A stretch of 64,000 nt of DNA from CAVXHQ01 sp963789535. Its GTDB lineage: Bacteria > Pseudomonadota > Alphaproteobacteria > Rhodobacterales > Rhodobacteraceae. This document shows, piece by piece, positions 32,783-42,715 of this stretch. Below the pieces are notes generated by a model that was not told where the DNA came from, made no database searches, and worked only from the letters and a program-made list of their open reading frames with translations. Position 1 is the first letter of the stretch, and each line of letters starts with the position of its first letter. Both the position numbers and the translations under genes were made by a program. Where the stretch lies: contig CAWBKU010000005.1 of NCBI GenBank assembly GCA_963789535.1, forward strand, positions 1,364,001 through 1,428,000. The letters run 5' to 3'.

Positions 32783-33835
32783 TCAACCGTCGCCGAGCAA
32801 CGCGACAAAGCGGTCGATCTCGGCATCCGGCAAGGACCAGTCGGTGACGAATCGCCCCTTGATCCGTTCCGCCGGGTCGCCCGCGTCGATGTCGCCCCAG
32901 GTATAGTAATGCGCGCCCGCCGCATGCAGGCGCGCATGGGTCGCGCGGGGCAGCATCGCAAAGAACAGGTTCGCCTGCGGATCGCCGAGGATCTCGTGGC
33001 CGCCCGCGCGGAACGCCGCGCGCAGGCGTGCGGATTTCACGTTGGCGGCGCGGGCGGAGTGCAGCCAGAGGTCGTCCGTCAGATAGGCCTGCATCTGCGC
33101 CGACAGATACCGGTGCTTGGAGAACAGATGCGCCCCCCGCTTGCGCCGGTATTGCAGTTCGATCCCCTGACCGTCCCTTGGCGCGAACAGGATCATCGCC
33201 TCGACGCCCATCAGCCCGTTCTTGGTGCCCCCGAACGAGAGCGCGTCGACGCCCGCCTTCCACGTCATCTCGGCGGGCGAACAGCCAAGGGCCACCAGCG
33301 CATTGGCGAACCGCGCGCCGTCCATGTGCACCGGCAGGCGATACTCGCGGGCGATGGCGGTCAGGGCGTGCAAGTCGTCGAGGGCATAGACGCTGCCCGT
33401 CTCCGTCACCTGCGTGAGCGATACCGGACCGCGCCGGGCGTTGTGGATGTCCTTTCGGGCGATGCTGGCGATGCGGTCGCGCAGGGCTTGCGCGCCGATC
33501 TTGCCGTCCTGCGTCGGCACCAGCGTCAGTTTCGCGCCGCCGGTATAGAACTCGGGCGCGTTGCATTCGCTGTCGACCAGATGCGCCGCCTCGGCGCAGA
33601 ATATCGTCTCGAACGGCTGCGTCATCGTGCCGAGCAGGATCACGTTGGCCGCCGTGCCGGTTGCGGTCAGGTGCACCTCGGCGTCCGGCGCCTCGAAGAG
33701 GTCGCGGATCCGGTCGCGGACCTGCGTCATCGCGTCCTCGGCGCCGTAGCCGAGCTGAAAGCCGTCGTTGGCGCGCAGGAGCGCGGCCATCACCTGCGCG
33801 TGGACGGGGCCGGTGTTGTCGGAGGCAAAGTGCAT
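32783..33835 (-). CDS. Low-specificity threonine aldolase-type PLP enzyme
   Basis: A 350-residue fold-type I PLP enzyme of the beta-eliminating lyase family. It begins F-A-S-D-N-T-G-P-V-H. The cofactor-binding segment is T-A-T-G-T-A-A-N, the Asp-containing strand P-V-H-M-D-G-A-R-F-A-N-A, and the Schiff-base Lys lies in S-F-G-G-T-K-N-G. It cleaves L-threonine to glycine and acetaldehyde in the best known members. Other beta-hydroxy amino acids are possible. It lies 13 bases downstream of ycgN on the same strand. Confidence 0.87.
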   Translation of the reverse strand: MHFASDNTGPVHAQVMAALLRANDGFQLGYGAEDAMTQVRDRIRDLFEAPDAEVHLTATGTAANVILLGTMTQPFETIFCAEAAHLVDSECNAPEFYTGGAKLTLVPTQDGKIGAQALRDRIASIARKDIHNARRGPVSLTQVTETGSVYALDDLHALTAIAREYRLPVHMDGARFANALVALGCSPAEMTWKAGVDALSFGGTKNGLMGVEAMILFAPRDGQGIELQYRRKRGAHLFSKHRYLSAQMQAYLTDDLWLHSARAANVKSARLRAAFRAGGHEILGDPQANLFFAMLPRATHARLHAAGAHYYTWGDIDAGDPAERIKGRFVTDWSLPDAEIDRFVALLGDG

Positions 33836-33847
33836 GTGCGGGCCCTC

Positions 33848-34297
33848 TCAGGTCGGCTCGTCGATGATGTGGTCTTCCCAGTCGTCGTCGGCCACCTCGA
33901 TCTCTGACAGGGTGCGGCCGCGCATCGTCACGCCCGCGCGGTGCGGACTCTCGGGATCGCCGGTCAGCAGCGGGTGCCAGTCGGGCAGGCCGCGCCCCTG
34001 ATACAGGCGCTTGTAGGCGCAGGTCACGGGGAGCCAGTAGAGGTTCTTCTTCAATGTCTTGGGCGTCAGCACGATGCACTCGGGGACATACTCGTGGCGC
34101 CGCTCGTATCGGCTGCACTGGCAGGTGGCGCCATCGAGCAGGCGGCAGGCGACGCGGGTCAGGGCGACCTCGGCGGTGTCCTCGTCCTCGAGCTTGTTGA
34201 GACAGCACTTGCCGCAGCCGTCGCAGAGCGCCTCCCACTCGGGTCGGGTGAGGTCGGTCAGCGGACGGTCCCAGAAGCGGGGGCGCAGGTCGGTCAT
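33848..34297 (-). CDS. YcgN family cysteine cluster protein
   Basis: A 149-residue protein with the zinc/iron-binding cysteine pattern C-D-G-C-G-K-C-C-L-N-K-L-E-D and later C-R-L-L-D-x3-C-x-C and C-I-V-L-T-P. The family (UPF0260) has no settled function. The start overlaps the ribF stop by four bases (ATGA), so the two are coupled. Confidence 0.9.
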   Translation of the reverse strand: MTDLRPRFWDRPLTDLTRPEWEALCDGCGKCCLNKLEDEDTAEVALTRVACRLLDGATCQCSRYERRHEYVPECIVLTPKTLKKNLYWLPVTCAYKRLYQGRGLPDWHPLLTGDPESPHRAGVTMRGRTLSEIEVADDDWEDHIIDEPT

Positions 34298-35232
34298 GGC
34301 GCCTCCAGCAGGGTGCGCGCACGGGCGCAATCGGCGTCCATCTGTGCGATCAGCGCGTCGAGCGAGGCGAATTTCTCCTCGCCGCGCAGCCACTCGATCA
34401 GGGCGACCGAGAGCGTGGCGCCATAGAGGTCGCCCTTGAAATCAAATAGATAGGTCTCGCAGTTCGGGCGGTTCTGGCCGAACATCGGACGCGTGCCGAT
34501 CGACGCGGCGCCGAGATAGGCGCCGGCGTGCGGCCCGTCGAGCACCTCGGCGCGCACGGCATAGACGCCGAAACGCGGCGGGTGCAGGCCGTCGATCGAC
34601 ATGTTCGCGGTCGGAAACCCGAGGTCGCGGCCGCGCTGGTCGCCGCGGATCACGGTCCCTTCGAGGGCATGGGGATGGCCCAGCATGGCGGCGGCGTCCG
34701 CCGGGCGCCCCTCGCTCAGGGCGGCGCGGATCGCGGTCGAGGAGACAGCCCCGGTGCCCGCCGTCAGCAGCGGCACGATCGTGGTGCCGAACCCGAGGTC
34801 GCGGCCGAAGCGCTCGAGATCGGGGGCGGTGCCGATCCTGTCGTGGCCGAAACGAAAGTCCGCACCGATCACGACATGGGCCAGACCGAGCCGCTCGTGC
34901 AGGATCAGGCTTGCAAATTCCTGCGCAGTAAGGGCCGCCATCGCCTTGTTGAAGGGCAGTTCATACAGTTTTCGAACATCGAGCGCCGCGAGGCTGTGCG
35001 CCCGGGCGCCGGCGTTCATCAGCCGGAAGGGTGGTGCCTCGGGGACGAAGAATTGCCGGGGATGCGGCTCGAACGTCAGGATGCCGAGCGGGGCGCCTGC
35101 CGCGCGGGCACAGTCGCGCGCCACCTCGATGACCGCCCGATGCCCCAGATGCACGCCGTCGAAATTGCCGATGGCGACGGCGGCGCCACGGTCCTGCGGG
35201 TCGATATAGAGGCTGTCACGGACGATGCGCAT
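34294..35232 (-). CDS. ribF: Bifunctional riboflavin kinase/FMN adenylyltransferase
   Basis: A 312-residue enzyme that makes FMN and FAD from riboflavin. The adenylyltransferase half starts with A-I-G-N-F-D-G-V-H-L-G-H-R and has T-F-E-P-H-P-R-Q-F-F. The kinase half shows G-T-V-I-R-G-D-Q-R-G-R-D-L-G-F-P-T-A-N and ends with the usual D-x-D-C-A-R-A. Length and order are standard. An ATG at 35232 was chosen over upstream in-frame starts because it begins just before the conserved core. Confidence 0.95.
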   Translation of the reverse strand: MRIVRDSLYIDPQDRGAAVAIGNFDGVHLGHRAVIEVARDCARAAGAPLGILTFEPHPRQFFVPEAPPFRLMNAGARAHSLAALDVRKLYELPFNKAMAALTAQEFASLILHERLGLAHVVIGADFRFGHDRIGTAPDLERFGRDLGFGTTIVPLLTAGTGAVSSTAIRAALSEGRPADAAAMLGHPHALEGTVIRGDQRGRDLGFPTANMSIDGLHPPRFGVYAVRAEVLDGPHAGAYLGAASIGTRPMFGQNRPNCETYLFDFKGDLYGATLSVALIEWLRGEEKFASLDALIAQMDADCARARTLLEAP

Positions 35233-35284
35233 GGCGGCTGCGTAGCGTGGTGGCCAGAGGGGCGCAAGACGGGCGGGCGCTGCC

Positions 35285-36169
35285 TTAGCGCAGGTATCCC
35301 ATCGCATAGCGGGGCGTCAGCGCGTGGGCTTCGGCGTAGGTGGCGAGCCGTTGCGGGTCCGGTGCCGCATCGGGCGCCGCATCCGTGCCCGTCTCGGCGG
35401 CGGCGAGGCCGCCGGTAATGAACAGCGCGTCCAGATCCTCGCCCATCGCGCCGCGGATGTCGGTCAGGATGCCGTCGCCGATACACAGGATCGCGGGGTC
35501 CGCCGGCACGCCCGGCAGCGCCATCAGGCGGCGGCGGGCAAGGTCGTAGATCGGCGCGTGCGGTTTGCCGAAATAGAGGCTGGTGCCGCCCATTTCGTCG
35601 TAGAGGGCGGCGATGGCGCCCGCGCACCACTCGCGCGTCTCGCCCCGGTCGACGACGATGTCGGGGTTGGCGCACAGGAGTTTCAGGCCACGCTGTTTCG
35701 CGAGGAGGAGCTGCGGCCGGTTCACGCCCGGGTCGGCCAGCGGATCGAACGGACCGCAGCAGACGATGCCGGTGGCCTCCGCAAGCGGAACGCAGGTGAT
35801 CTCGAGCGGGTCGGTATCCAGGGCGAGCGGGTAAAAGAACGTCTGGTCGCGATCCTCGCCCATGAACCAGACCCTTTGCCCCACCGCCCCGCGATACATC
35901 GCCGCGCGGGCGCTGTCGCCCGAGGTGGCGATGGCATCGTAGGCGTCCGCGGGGATGCCGAAGCCCGCGATCTGGCCCTCGACCGAGGCGCGCGGACGCG
36001 GCGAGTTGGTCACGAGGACGACCTTGCCGCCGCCCGCGCGAAAATCCTGCATCGCGGCGACGGCGGCGGGAAAGGCCACGATGCCGTCGTGCAGGCAGCC
36101 CCAGAGGTCGACGAAGAGGGCGTCATAGGCGGCGCCGATCTCGGCGAAGCGGTGGATGATCTGCGTCAT
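35285..36169 (-). CDS. HAD-IIA family hydrolase (TIGR01459-like)
   Basis: A 294-residue haloacid dehalogenase-like phosphatase of the NagD/GPP type. Motif I is F-V-D-L-W-G-C-L-H-D-G, motif II is V-V-L-V-T-N-S-P-R-P, and motif IV I-G-D-G-I-L-T-D-I-R-G-A. The W-G replaces the usual second Asp (D-x-D becomes D-L-W), which is characteristic of this alphaproteobacterial subfamily. The substrate is unknown. It lies about 50 bases upstream of ribF on the same strand. Confidence 0.87.
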   Translation of the reverse strand: MTQIIHRFAEIGAAYDALFVDLWGCLHDGIVAFPAAVAAMQDFRAGGGKVVLVTNSPRPRASVEGQIAGFGIPADAYDAIATSGDSARAAMYRGAVGQRVWFMGEDRDQTFFYPLALDTDPLEITCVPLAEATGIVCCGPFDPLADPGVNRPQLLLAKQRGLKLLCANPDIVVDRGETREWCAGAIAALYDEMGGTSLYFGKPHAPIYDLARRRLMALPGVPADPAILCIGDGILTDIRGAMGEDLDALFITGGLAAAETGTDAAPDAAPDPQRLATYAEAHALTPRYAMGYLR

Positions 36170-36190
36170 GGTCTCGGCCTCTCGGGGAAA

Positions 36191-36236
36191 CGAAATCTTT
36201 CAAAGATTTCGACGTCGATTTCTTTCAAAGAAATCG
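36191..36236. repeat. Tandem A/T-rich hairpins
   Basis: Two neighbouring hairpins: CGAAATCTTT-C-AAAGATTTCG (36191-36211) and CGATTTCTTT-C-AAAGAAATCG (36216-36236), joined by ACGT. Both stems are perfect 10-base pairs with a one-base centre. They lie between the ppaC stop and the HAD gene start, so they may end ppaC transcription downstream or act as an extragenic palindrome. No U run follows. Confidence 0.8.
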
Positions 36237-36243
36237 GATCCGG

Positions 36244-37161
36244 TCAGAGTTTCAGCGCCGGGATGATCTGCTTCTTGCGGCTCATCACGCCCGGCAAGAC
36301 GACCGTGTCGCCCGTCACCGTCGCCCCGAAACTCGCCTCGGCGACCCGCCGCGACAGGTCGTTCGGGATCAGCATCGTCGCCTCCTCGCGCAGGATGTCG
36401 ACGACGAAGAGGAGCACCTCGTTCACCCGGTCCTCGCCCGCGACCTGCGGCATCGCCGCCATCAGCGCCGCCTTGCGCGCGAGGATCGCCTGCGGCGACA
36501 CCGTCTCGAGGACCGAGACGCGGAAGGTGACGCCGCCGGTCTCGTATTCCTTGCTGTCCATCCGCAGGAGTTCCGCCTCGGAGAAGGCCGAGACGTCGGA
36601 TTTCGCCGCGAACATCTCGGACGCATAGGCGGGAATATCGATACCCAGATCGGCGGCCAGCGCCTCGGCCAGTGCGCGGTCGGTCGGCGTCGTCGTGGGC
36701 GAGCGGAATTGAAGCGTATCGGACAGGATGCACGACAGCATCAGGCCCTTGATCCCCTCGGGCATCCCGGCGGCATGCCCGCCCATGAGCTGATGCATGA
36801 TCGTCGCCGTGCAGGCGAGCGGACGCAGGGTGATGTCGACCGGGCCGCGCGTCGCGAGGCCGCCGACGAGGCGGTGGTGGTCGATGATCGCCGTCACGTT
36901 CGCCGCGTCGATGCCCTTGGGCAGTTCGGCGGGATTGTTGGTGTCGACCACGATGCAGTCCTGCCCCGGCGCCACGTCGTCGATGACGGCGGGCAGCGCG
37001 AACCCCCAGCGGTCGGCGACGAACAGCGCCTCTGTGTTGGGCGTGCCGAGCAGTTGCGCACGGGCGTCGATGCCCTGATGGTTCAGGAACCACTCCCAGA
37101 TCAGCGGCGATCCGGTGCTGTCGGTGTCGGGGGAGGTGTGGCCGAAGATGAGGGTCGTCAT
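36244..37161 (-). CDS. ppaC: Manganese-dependent inorganic pyrophosphatase
   Basis: A 305-residue family II pyrophosphatase of the DHH phosphoesterase fold. G-H-T-S-P-D-T-D-S holds the first metal ligands, followed by V-D-T-N-N-P-A-E and I-I-D-H-H-R. The DHHA2 domain near the C terminus shows S-R-R-V-A-E and the terminal S-R-K-K-Q-I-I-P. It hydrolyses pyrophosphate from biosynthesis. Length is typical. Confidence 0.95.
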   Translation of the reverse strand: MTTLIFGHTSPDTDSTGSPLIWEWFLNHQGIDARAQLLGTPNTEALFVADRWGFALPAVIDDVAPGQDCIVVDTNNPAELPKGIDAANVTAIIDHHRLVGGLATRGPVDITLRPLACTATIMHQLMGGHAAGMPEGIKGLMLSCILSDTLQFRSPTTTPTDRALAEALAADLGIDIPAYASEMFAAKSDVSAFSEAELLRMDSKEYETGGVTFRVSVLETVSPQAILARKAALMAAMPQVAGEDRVNEVLLFVVDILREEATMLIPNDLSRRVAEASFGATVTGDTVVLPGVMSRKKQIIPALKL

Positions 37162-37283
37162 GGGCGGGGCCTTTGTGTCCGGGGGCTGTTCGACGCCTTA
37201 TAGGAGGGGGCCGCCGGGCTGTCACCCGGCGCCGGACGCAGGGCCGGGTTGCGCCGGGCGGGCACGCGCGGCAGCATCGCCCC

Positions 37284-37934
37284 ATGCAGGAACGTGACCT
37301 CTACCCCCCCGTAAAGGCCTTTCTCGAAGGGCAGGGCTATGTCGTGAAGGGCGAGGTGGGGGCGGCGGACGTCGTCGGGGTGCGCGGGGCAGAGCCGCCG
37401 GTGATCGTCGAACTGAAGCTCGGCTTCTCGCTCCGGCTGTTCCAGCAGGGGGCGGCGCGGCTCGCACTTTCGCCGTCGGTCTATCTGGCGGTCATGCGGC
37501 CGGGCGCCCGCGCCTTGAAGGACAACCTGGCGCTGGCGCGGGCGGCCGGTCTGGGGGTGATGAGCGTGCGGGCGGGCGATCTGTTGCTCGAGGTGCACTG
37601 CGATCCCGGCGGTGCCGGACCGCGTCCGTCGAAGAAGAAGGCCGCCCGCCTGAAGAAGGCGTTCGGGCGGCTGCGGGGCGATCCGAACGACGGCGGTGCG
37701 ACGCGCCACGGCCTCGTTACCGGCTACCGGCAGGACGCGCTCGCCTGTGCGCGGTTCCTTGCGGTGCACGGCGCCAGCAGGGGCGCCAAGGTCGCGCAAT
37801 GGGCCGAGGTGGCGACGGCGACGACGGTGATGCGCGACAACCATTATGGCTGGTTCGAGAGGGTCGCGACGGGAACCTATGCGCTGACGGCGGCGGGACG
37901 GCGCGGGCTGGCGGACTGGGGCGATGTCGAGTGA
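37284..37934 (+). CDS. DUF2161 family protein
   Basis: A 216-residue protein. The first 100 residues carry a PD-(D/E)xK nuclease-like pattern: Y-P-P-V-K-A-F-L-E-G-Q-G-Y, then A-D-V-V-G-V and P-V-I-V-E-L-K-L-G-F-S. A Lys-rich linker follows (P-S-K-K-K-A-A). The second half has a winged-helix-like tail. DUF2161 proteins are common in Rhodobacterales and have no assigned function. The ATG at 37284 starts M-Q-E-R-D-L-Y-P-P. A nuclease activity is only suggested by the fold. Confidence 0.85.
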   Translation: MQERDLYPPVKAFLEGQGYVVKGEVGAADVVGVRGAEPPVIVELKLGFSLRLFQQGAARLALSPSVYLAVMRPGARALKDNLALARAAGLGVMSVRAGDLLLEVHCDPGGAGPRPSKKKAARLKKAFGRLRGDPNDGGATRHGLVTGYRQDALACARFLAVHGASRGAKVAQWAEVATATTVMRDNHYGWFERVATGTYALTAAGRRGLADWGDVE

Positions 37935-37954
37935 GGCGCGTGCGGCCCGCGGCG

Positions 37955-38006
37955 GAGGGGGCGCTGCCCCCGCTGCGCTCCCCCGGAGTTGTTACGGCAA
38001 CGTGAA
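37955..38006 (+). repeat. Extragenic repeat ending GTTACGGCAACGTGAA, copy 1
   Basis: A G/C hairpin (GGGGGCGCTGCCCCC) is followed by CCCCCGGAG and TTGTTACGGCAACGTGAA just after DUF2161. The same arrangement occurs at 62899-62954, and the second half recurs inverted at 56321-56351. TTGTTACGGCAA is itself a near-palindrome. Confidence 0.75.
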
Positions 38007-38186
38007 GCCGGATCGATTCAGGAGGGTTTGCGCCAGACCCGGGCCCGGGACCGGCTGTCGGATGCAAAGGGGTCGCGGCAGGCCCGCACCCGCATCACAG
38101 GTTGCGGCGGCGGTCAACCGAGGCACCGCCCGGCGGGATCACCGGCGACCACGTGCTGGCCGCCGGTGCCACGATGACGCACCCCC

Positions 38187-38432
38187 TCAGGCGGGCGCAG
38201 GGCGCGGCCCGCGAAACAGCCGGGCGAGCCAGCCGCCGCCCGCGCGATCGGGGTTTTCGCGCGCCGGGGCAGGCAGGACCGGCGGCGCGTAGTGGATCAG
38301 CGGCGCTTCCACCGACGGCAGGCTGAGGCGCAGCGCCCCGGGTGCCGTGCGGCGGATGAAATGCCGCTCCTCGTAGGGGAGCGTCTCGCGCACGGGGGCG
38401 CGGTGATCGACGAGATAGAACGGAGTGCTCAT
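38187..38432 (-). CDS. Hypothetical protein
   Basis: An 81-residue protein beginning M-S-T-P-F-Y-L-V-D-H-R-A-P-V-R-E and ending W-L-A-R-L-F-R-G-P-R-P-A-P-A. An AGGAA ribosome site precedes the ATG. It is Pro/Arg-rich with no signal peptide or domain that I recognise. It is divergent from groESL and separated from it by about 330 bases. Confidence 0.6.
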   Translation of the reverse strand: MSTPFYLVDHRAPVRETLPYEERHFIRRTAPGALRLSLPSVEAPLIHYAPPVLPAPARENPDRAGGGWLARLFRGPRPAPA

Positions 38433-38544
38433 GACAGGTTCCTGATGATAACCGGGACGACCGCAGGCAGCTGCGGCGTCGATTGTCTGGAGGTCACGGG
38501 GCACGGACCTTTCGGGCCGCGCAGGGTGGGCTGCTAGGGGCGCG

Positions 38545-38577
38545 TCAGCAGGTGCGCCGGGAAAGTCCTCTCGTCAT
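38545..38577 (-). CDS. Possible ten-residue leader peptide
   Basis: M-T-R-G-L-S-R-R-T-C-stop preceded by GAGGAG with six bases of spacing, a good ribosome site. It lies about 110 bases upstream of the 81-residue hypothetical gene on the same strand. It could be a regulatory upstream reading frame or chance. Confidence 0.25.
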   Translation of the reverse strand: MTRGLSRRTC

Positions 38578-38760
38578 AGCAGTCTCCTCGTCCGGACCCG
38601 GTTCGGGCCGATCTGTCAGTCCGCAAACGATAGCGACGGTCGCCTGTGACGCAAGCGATTCGGGTGCGCGGGGCGCGCATCGGCCGATCTGTTGCGGCGG
38701 CGCCACGGCCTGTGACAGCACAGCAGGGCCAGTTGCGCAAATTTCCGGCGCTTTGGCCTG

Positions 38761-38789
38761 TTGACAGGGCAGGGCGCATTGCCTACCTG
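38761..38789 (+). promoter_or_regulatory. Heat-shock operon promoter (groESL)
   Basis: TTGACA (38761-38766), a 17-base spacer and TACCTG (38784-38789). It sits directly before the CIRCE operator, as expected for HrcA control in Alphaproteobacteria. Confidence 0.7.
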
Positions 38790-38796
38790 TCCGCCG

Positions 38797-38823
38797 TTAG
38801 CACTCGCCTTGGGTGAGTGATAA
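38797..38823 (+). promoter_or_regulatory. CIRCE operator (HrcA site)
   Basis: TTAGCACTC, nine bases, GAGTGATAA. The consensus is TTAGCACTC-N9-GAGTGCTAA, so a single base differs. HrcA bound here represses groESL at normal temperature. It lies 70 bases upstream of groES. Confidence 0.93.
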
Positions 38824-38892
38824 TCGCGCCGACCGGCGGATCCGCCGGGCCGGGCGAACACCGAAACTGCTTTGAGCCGAGGAGCTGCAAAG

Positions 38893-39180
38893 ATGGCATT
38901 TACACCGCTTCATGACCGCGTATTGGTCCGTCGCGTCGAAGGCGACGAAAAGACCAAGGGCGGTCTGATCATCCCCGACACCGCCAAGGAAAAGCCCGCC
39001 GAAGGCGAGATCGTCTCTTGCGGCGAAGGCGCGCGCAAGGAAACCGGCGACCTGATCCCGATGGGCGTCAAGGCCGGCCAGAAGGTCCTGTTCGGCAAGT
39101 GGTCGGGCACCGAGGTCAAGATCGACGGCGAAGACCTGCTGATCATGAAAGAGAGCGACATCCTCGGGATCATCTCCTGA
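38893..39180 (+). CDS. groES: Co-chaperonin GroES
   Basis: A 95-residue GroES: F-T-P-L-H-D-R-V-L-V-R-R, the mobile loop zone K-T-K-G-G-L-I-I-P-D-T-A-K-E-K-P, and the C-terminal E-S-D-I-L-G-I-I-S. It caps GroEL. ATG 38893 follows a GAGGAG-like site (GAGCCGAGGAG). It is the first gene of groESL under CIRCE control. Confidence 0.98.
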   Translation: MAFTPLHDRVLVRRVEGDEKTKGGLIIPDTAKEKPAEGEIVSCGEGARKETGDLIPMGVKAGQKVLFGKWSGTEVKIDGEDLLIMKESDILGIIS

Positions 39181-39238
39181 GCCGGGCCTTTGCCCTGTCC
39201 CTCTTTCCCCCTGAAACCAATCTAAGGAGCACATGAAA

Positions 39239-40889
<1,651 letters not shown>

Positions 40890-40892
<3 letters not shown>

Positions 40893-40953
40893 CTGTTTGC
40901 AGAGCAAACAGTTACGGGGCGGCAGGCTCTTTTCACCTCCCGGGGTGAAAAGA
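40890..40953 (+). repeat. Two perfect hairpins after groEL
   Basis: TAACTGTTTGC-AGA-GCAAACAGTTA (40890-40914) contains the groEL stop codon. The second is TCTTTTCACC...GGTGAAAAGA (40928-40953). Neither is followed by a U run. They may stabilise the mRNA 3' end ahead of the true terminator. Confidence 0.7.
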
Positions 40954-40976
40954 TGCCGAGAGCCACACCGTCGATA

Positions 40977-41010
40977 GGGGCGCTCCGGGAAACCGGGGCG
41001 CCTCTTTTTC
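40977..41010 (+). terminator. Intrinsic terminator of groESL
   Basis: GGCGC-T-CCGG-GAAA-CCGG-G-GCGCC followed by TCTTTTT. A strong stem with a tetraloop and a U run 85 bases after groEL. Confidence 0.85.
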
Positions 41011-41027
41011 GATCTGGCCGCATGCGT

Positions 41028-41125
41028 CCGTAGGGTGGGGTTTCACCCCAACATCGCCGGTGCCTCAATGCGAACGCGTTTCCATTTGTCGATGTCGGAT
41101 GGTGGGGTGAAACCCCACCCTACGG
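41028..41125. repeat. Inverted pair of TAGGGTGGGGTTTCACCCCA repeats
   Basis: Left arm at 41028-41052 reads CCGTAGGGTGGGGTTTCACC, right arm at 41099-41125 is its inverse. Each arm contains its own TGGGG-TTTCA-CCCCA hairpin, and the two together can pair over about 24 bases. Single copies occur at 56408-56436 and 61111-61138. Confidence 0.8.
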
Positions 41126-41166
41126 GGCTACATCACGCAAAAAGACACAGCCTCGCCCAATTATTT

Positions 41167-41838
41167 TTATAAGAACGACAATCCTGCGTCGAGATCGAAG
41201 ACCTCTCCATTGCTATCGATCTTGATCTGGATACTTAAGTTGTACGCGAGGAACGCTCCCAAGCCGAACGACCTGCTCAAAGGGTAGTCGGTCCCGCGTC
41301 GAGCGGAATCTCGCCAAGAAGCATTTATGACAAACCCTTCGGTTTGATCGACGAAATTCCAGAAGTAGAGTTTTTCCGGCCTCGCGTCGTACACGGCTTC
41401 GAATCCAATATCGACGAGCCATTGCCTGACTTCTTCAGGTCCATCGAGGTACGAGAATATGCGTTGGAGGCAGACTTCGAATTGACGCAGGTTGTCTATC
41501 CGATAGGTCGCAAGGGAGCGAAGATCGACCGTGTCTGCTCCCTCGTCTATTTCCAGACAATCGCCCGCATTCGTGAACTCAGACATTGCCTCCGCCAAAG
41601 GCCTGACCCGGTAATTGTCTGGCGCGGGATGGAAATCGTTGACTTCGTATCCGCCCCGCCTGACCGTTTCGTTATCCGCAGAAATAGCGTCGACCGAAAT
41701 CCGGAAGATTGCTGCATTCCCGGACGAAGCTACGTCGGGCGTGAAGACCGGTGGACCCGTCTATAAAATCAGAGCGATGGCACCGAGCCTCGAACCGACG
41801 ACATCGGCCATGGTCCACAAGAAATATGCCAATAGCAT
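41167..41838 (-). pseudogene. Orphan membrane-anchored protein gene with in-frame amber codon
   Basis: ATG 41838, behind a GGGAGG ribosome site, encodes a hydrophobic segment M-L-L-A-Y-F-L-W-T-M-A-D-V-V-G. The frame meets TAG at 41763-41761 after 25 codons, then stays open for 197 more codons in the same frame to 41167. The downstream part reads T-G-P-P-V-F-T-P-D-V, later Y-E-V-N-D-F-H-P-A-P, and contains Q-R-I-F-S-Y-L-D-G and W-N-F-V-D-Q-T-E-G-F. Internal re-starts (TTG 41598, ATG 41586) could yield about 143 residues. I do not recognise the family. Base composition is clearly less GC-rich than the neighbours, suggesting transfer. Confidence 0.6.
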
Positions 41839-41962
41839 CCCGAAACCTCCCGTCGGCGCACCGCAAGCGTCCCGTTCCAGCACGGTCAGAAAGTCTTAGG
41901 TGCATTACGACCCTATCGCGGCAAACCGGCACCGTCAGGTCGGGATATCCCTACTCCCCCCC

Positions 41963-42706
41963 TCACACACACCGCCCCCCATCCACCTCCATCGCCACCC
42001 CCGTCACCATCCCCGCCTCGTCCGAGCACAGCCAGCTCGCCGCATTGCCGATATCCGCCGGCGTCGAGAACCGCCCCAGCGGGATCGTCGCCAGGAACTT
42101 CGCCCGCATCTCCGGCGTATCCTCCCCCATGAACGACGCCAGCAGCGGCGTCTCGCCTGCCACCGGGTTGATCGCGTTCACCCGCACGCCGAACGGCGCC
42201 AGTTCCACCGCCATCGCCTTGGTCGCGGTGATGAGCCAGCCCTTCGAGGCATTGTACCAGTTCAGCCGCGGCCGCGGCGACACGCCCGCCGTCGACGCGA
42301 TGTTCAGGATGCACCCCGCGCCCCGCGCCTTCATCCCCGGCACGAACGCCCGCGCCATGAGGAACACCGCCTTCATGTTCACGGCCATGACCCGGTCGAA
42401 ATCCGCCTCCGACACATCCTCCATAAAGGCCGGAAGATGCGTGACGCCCGCGTTGTTCACCAGGATATCGAGCGGCCCCAGTCCCGCCACCACCTCCGCC
42501 AATGCCGCCACGCTGACCGCGTCCGCCACGTCGCAGACCTGCGCCACCCCGCCGGTCTCGTCCGCCACCGCCGCCGCCCCGCCCGGTGCGATGTCGGCGA
42601 CCACCACGCGGGCCCCTTCGGCGGCGAATTTCCGCGCGATGCCCGCGCCGAACCCCGATCCCGCCCCCGTCACCACCGCCAGCTTGCCCTCCAGACGTCC
42701 ACTCAC
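41963..42706 (-). CDS. SDR family oxidoreductase
   Basis: A 247-residue short-chain dehydrogenase. NAD(P) site V-V-T-G-A-G-S-G-F-G-A-G-I, then N-N-A-G-V-T, catalytic Ser in I-A-S-T-A-G and Y-N-A-S-K. The end V-D-G-G-R-C-V is typical of the 3-oxoacyl-reductase/glucose-dehydrogenase-like group. The start is GTG 42706. It is the last gene of a seven-gene operon with an aldehyde dehydrogenase, an importer and an M20 deacylase. It probably oxidises an alcohol in the same route. Confidence 0.9.
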   Translation of the reverse strand: MSGRLEGKLAVVTGAGSGFGAGIARKFAAEGARVVVADIAPGGAAAVADETGGVAQVCDVADAVSVAALAEVVAGLGPLDILVNNAGVTHLPAFMEDVSEADFDRVMAVNMKAVFLMARAFVPGMKARGAGCILNIASTAGVSPRPRLNWYNASKGWLITATKAMAVELAPFGVRVNAINPVAGETPLLASFMGEDTPEMRAKFLATIPLGRFSTPADIGNAASWLCSDEAGMVTGVAMEVDGGRCV

Positions 42707-42715
42707 CGCGCCACC

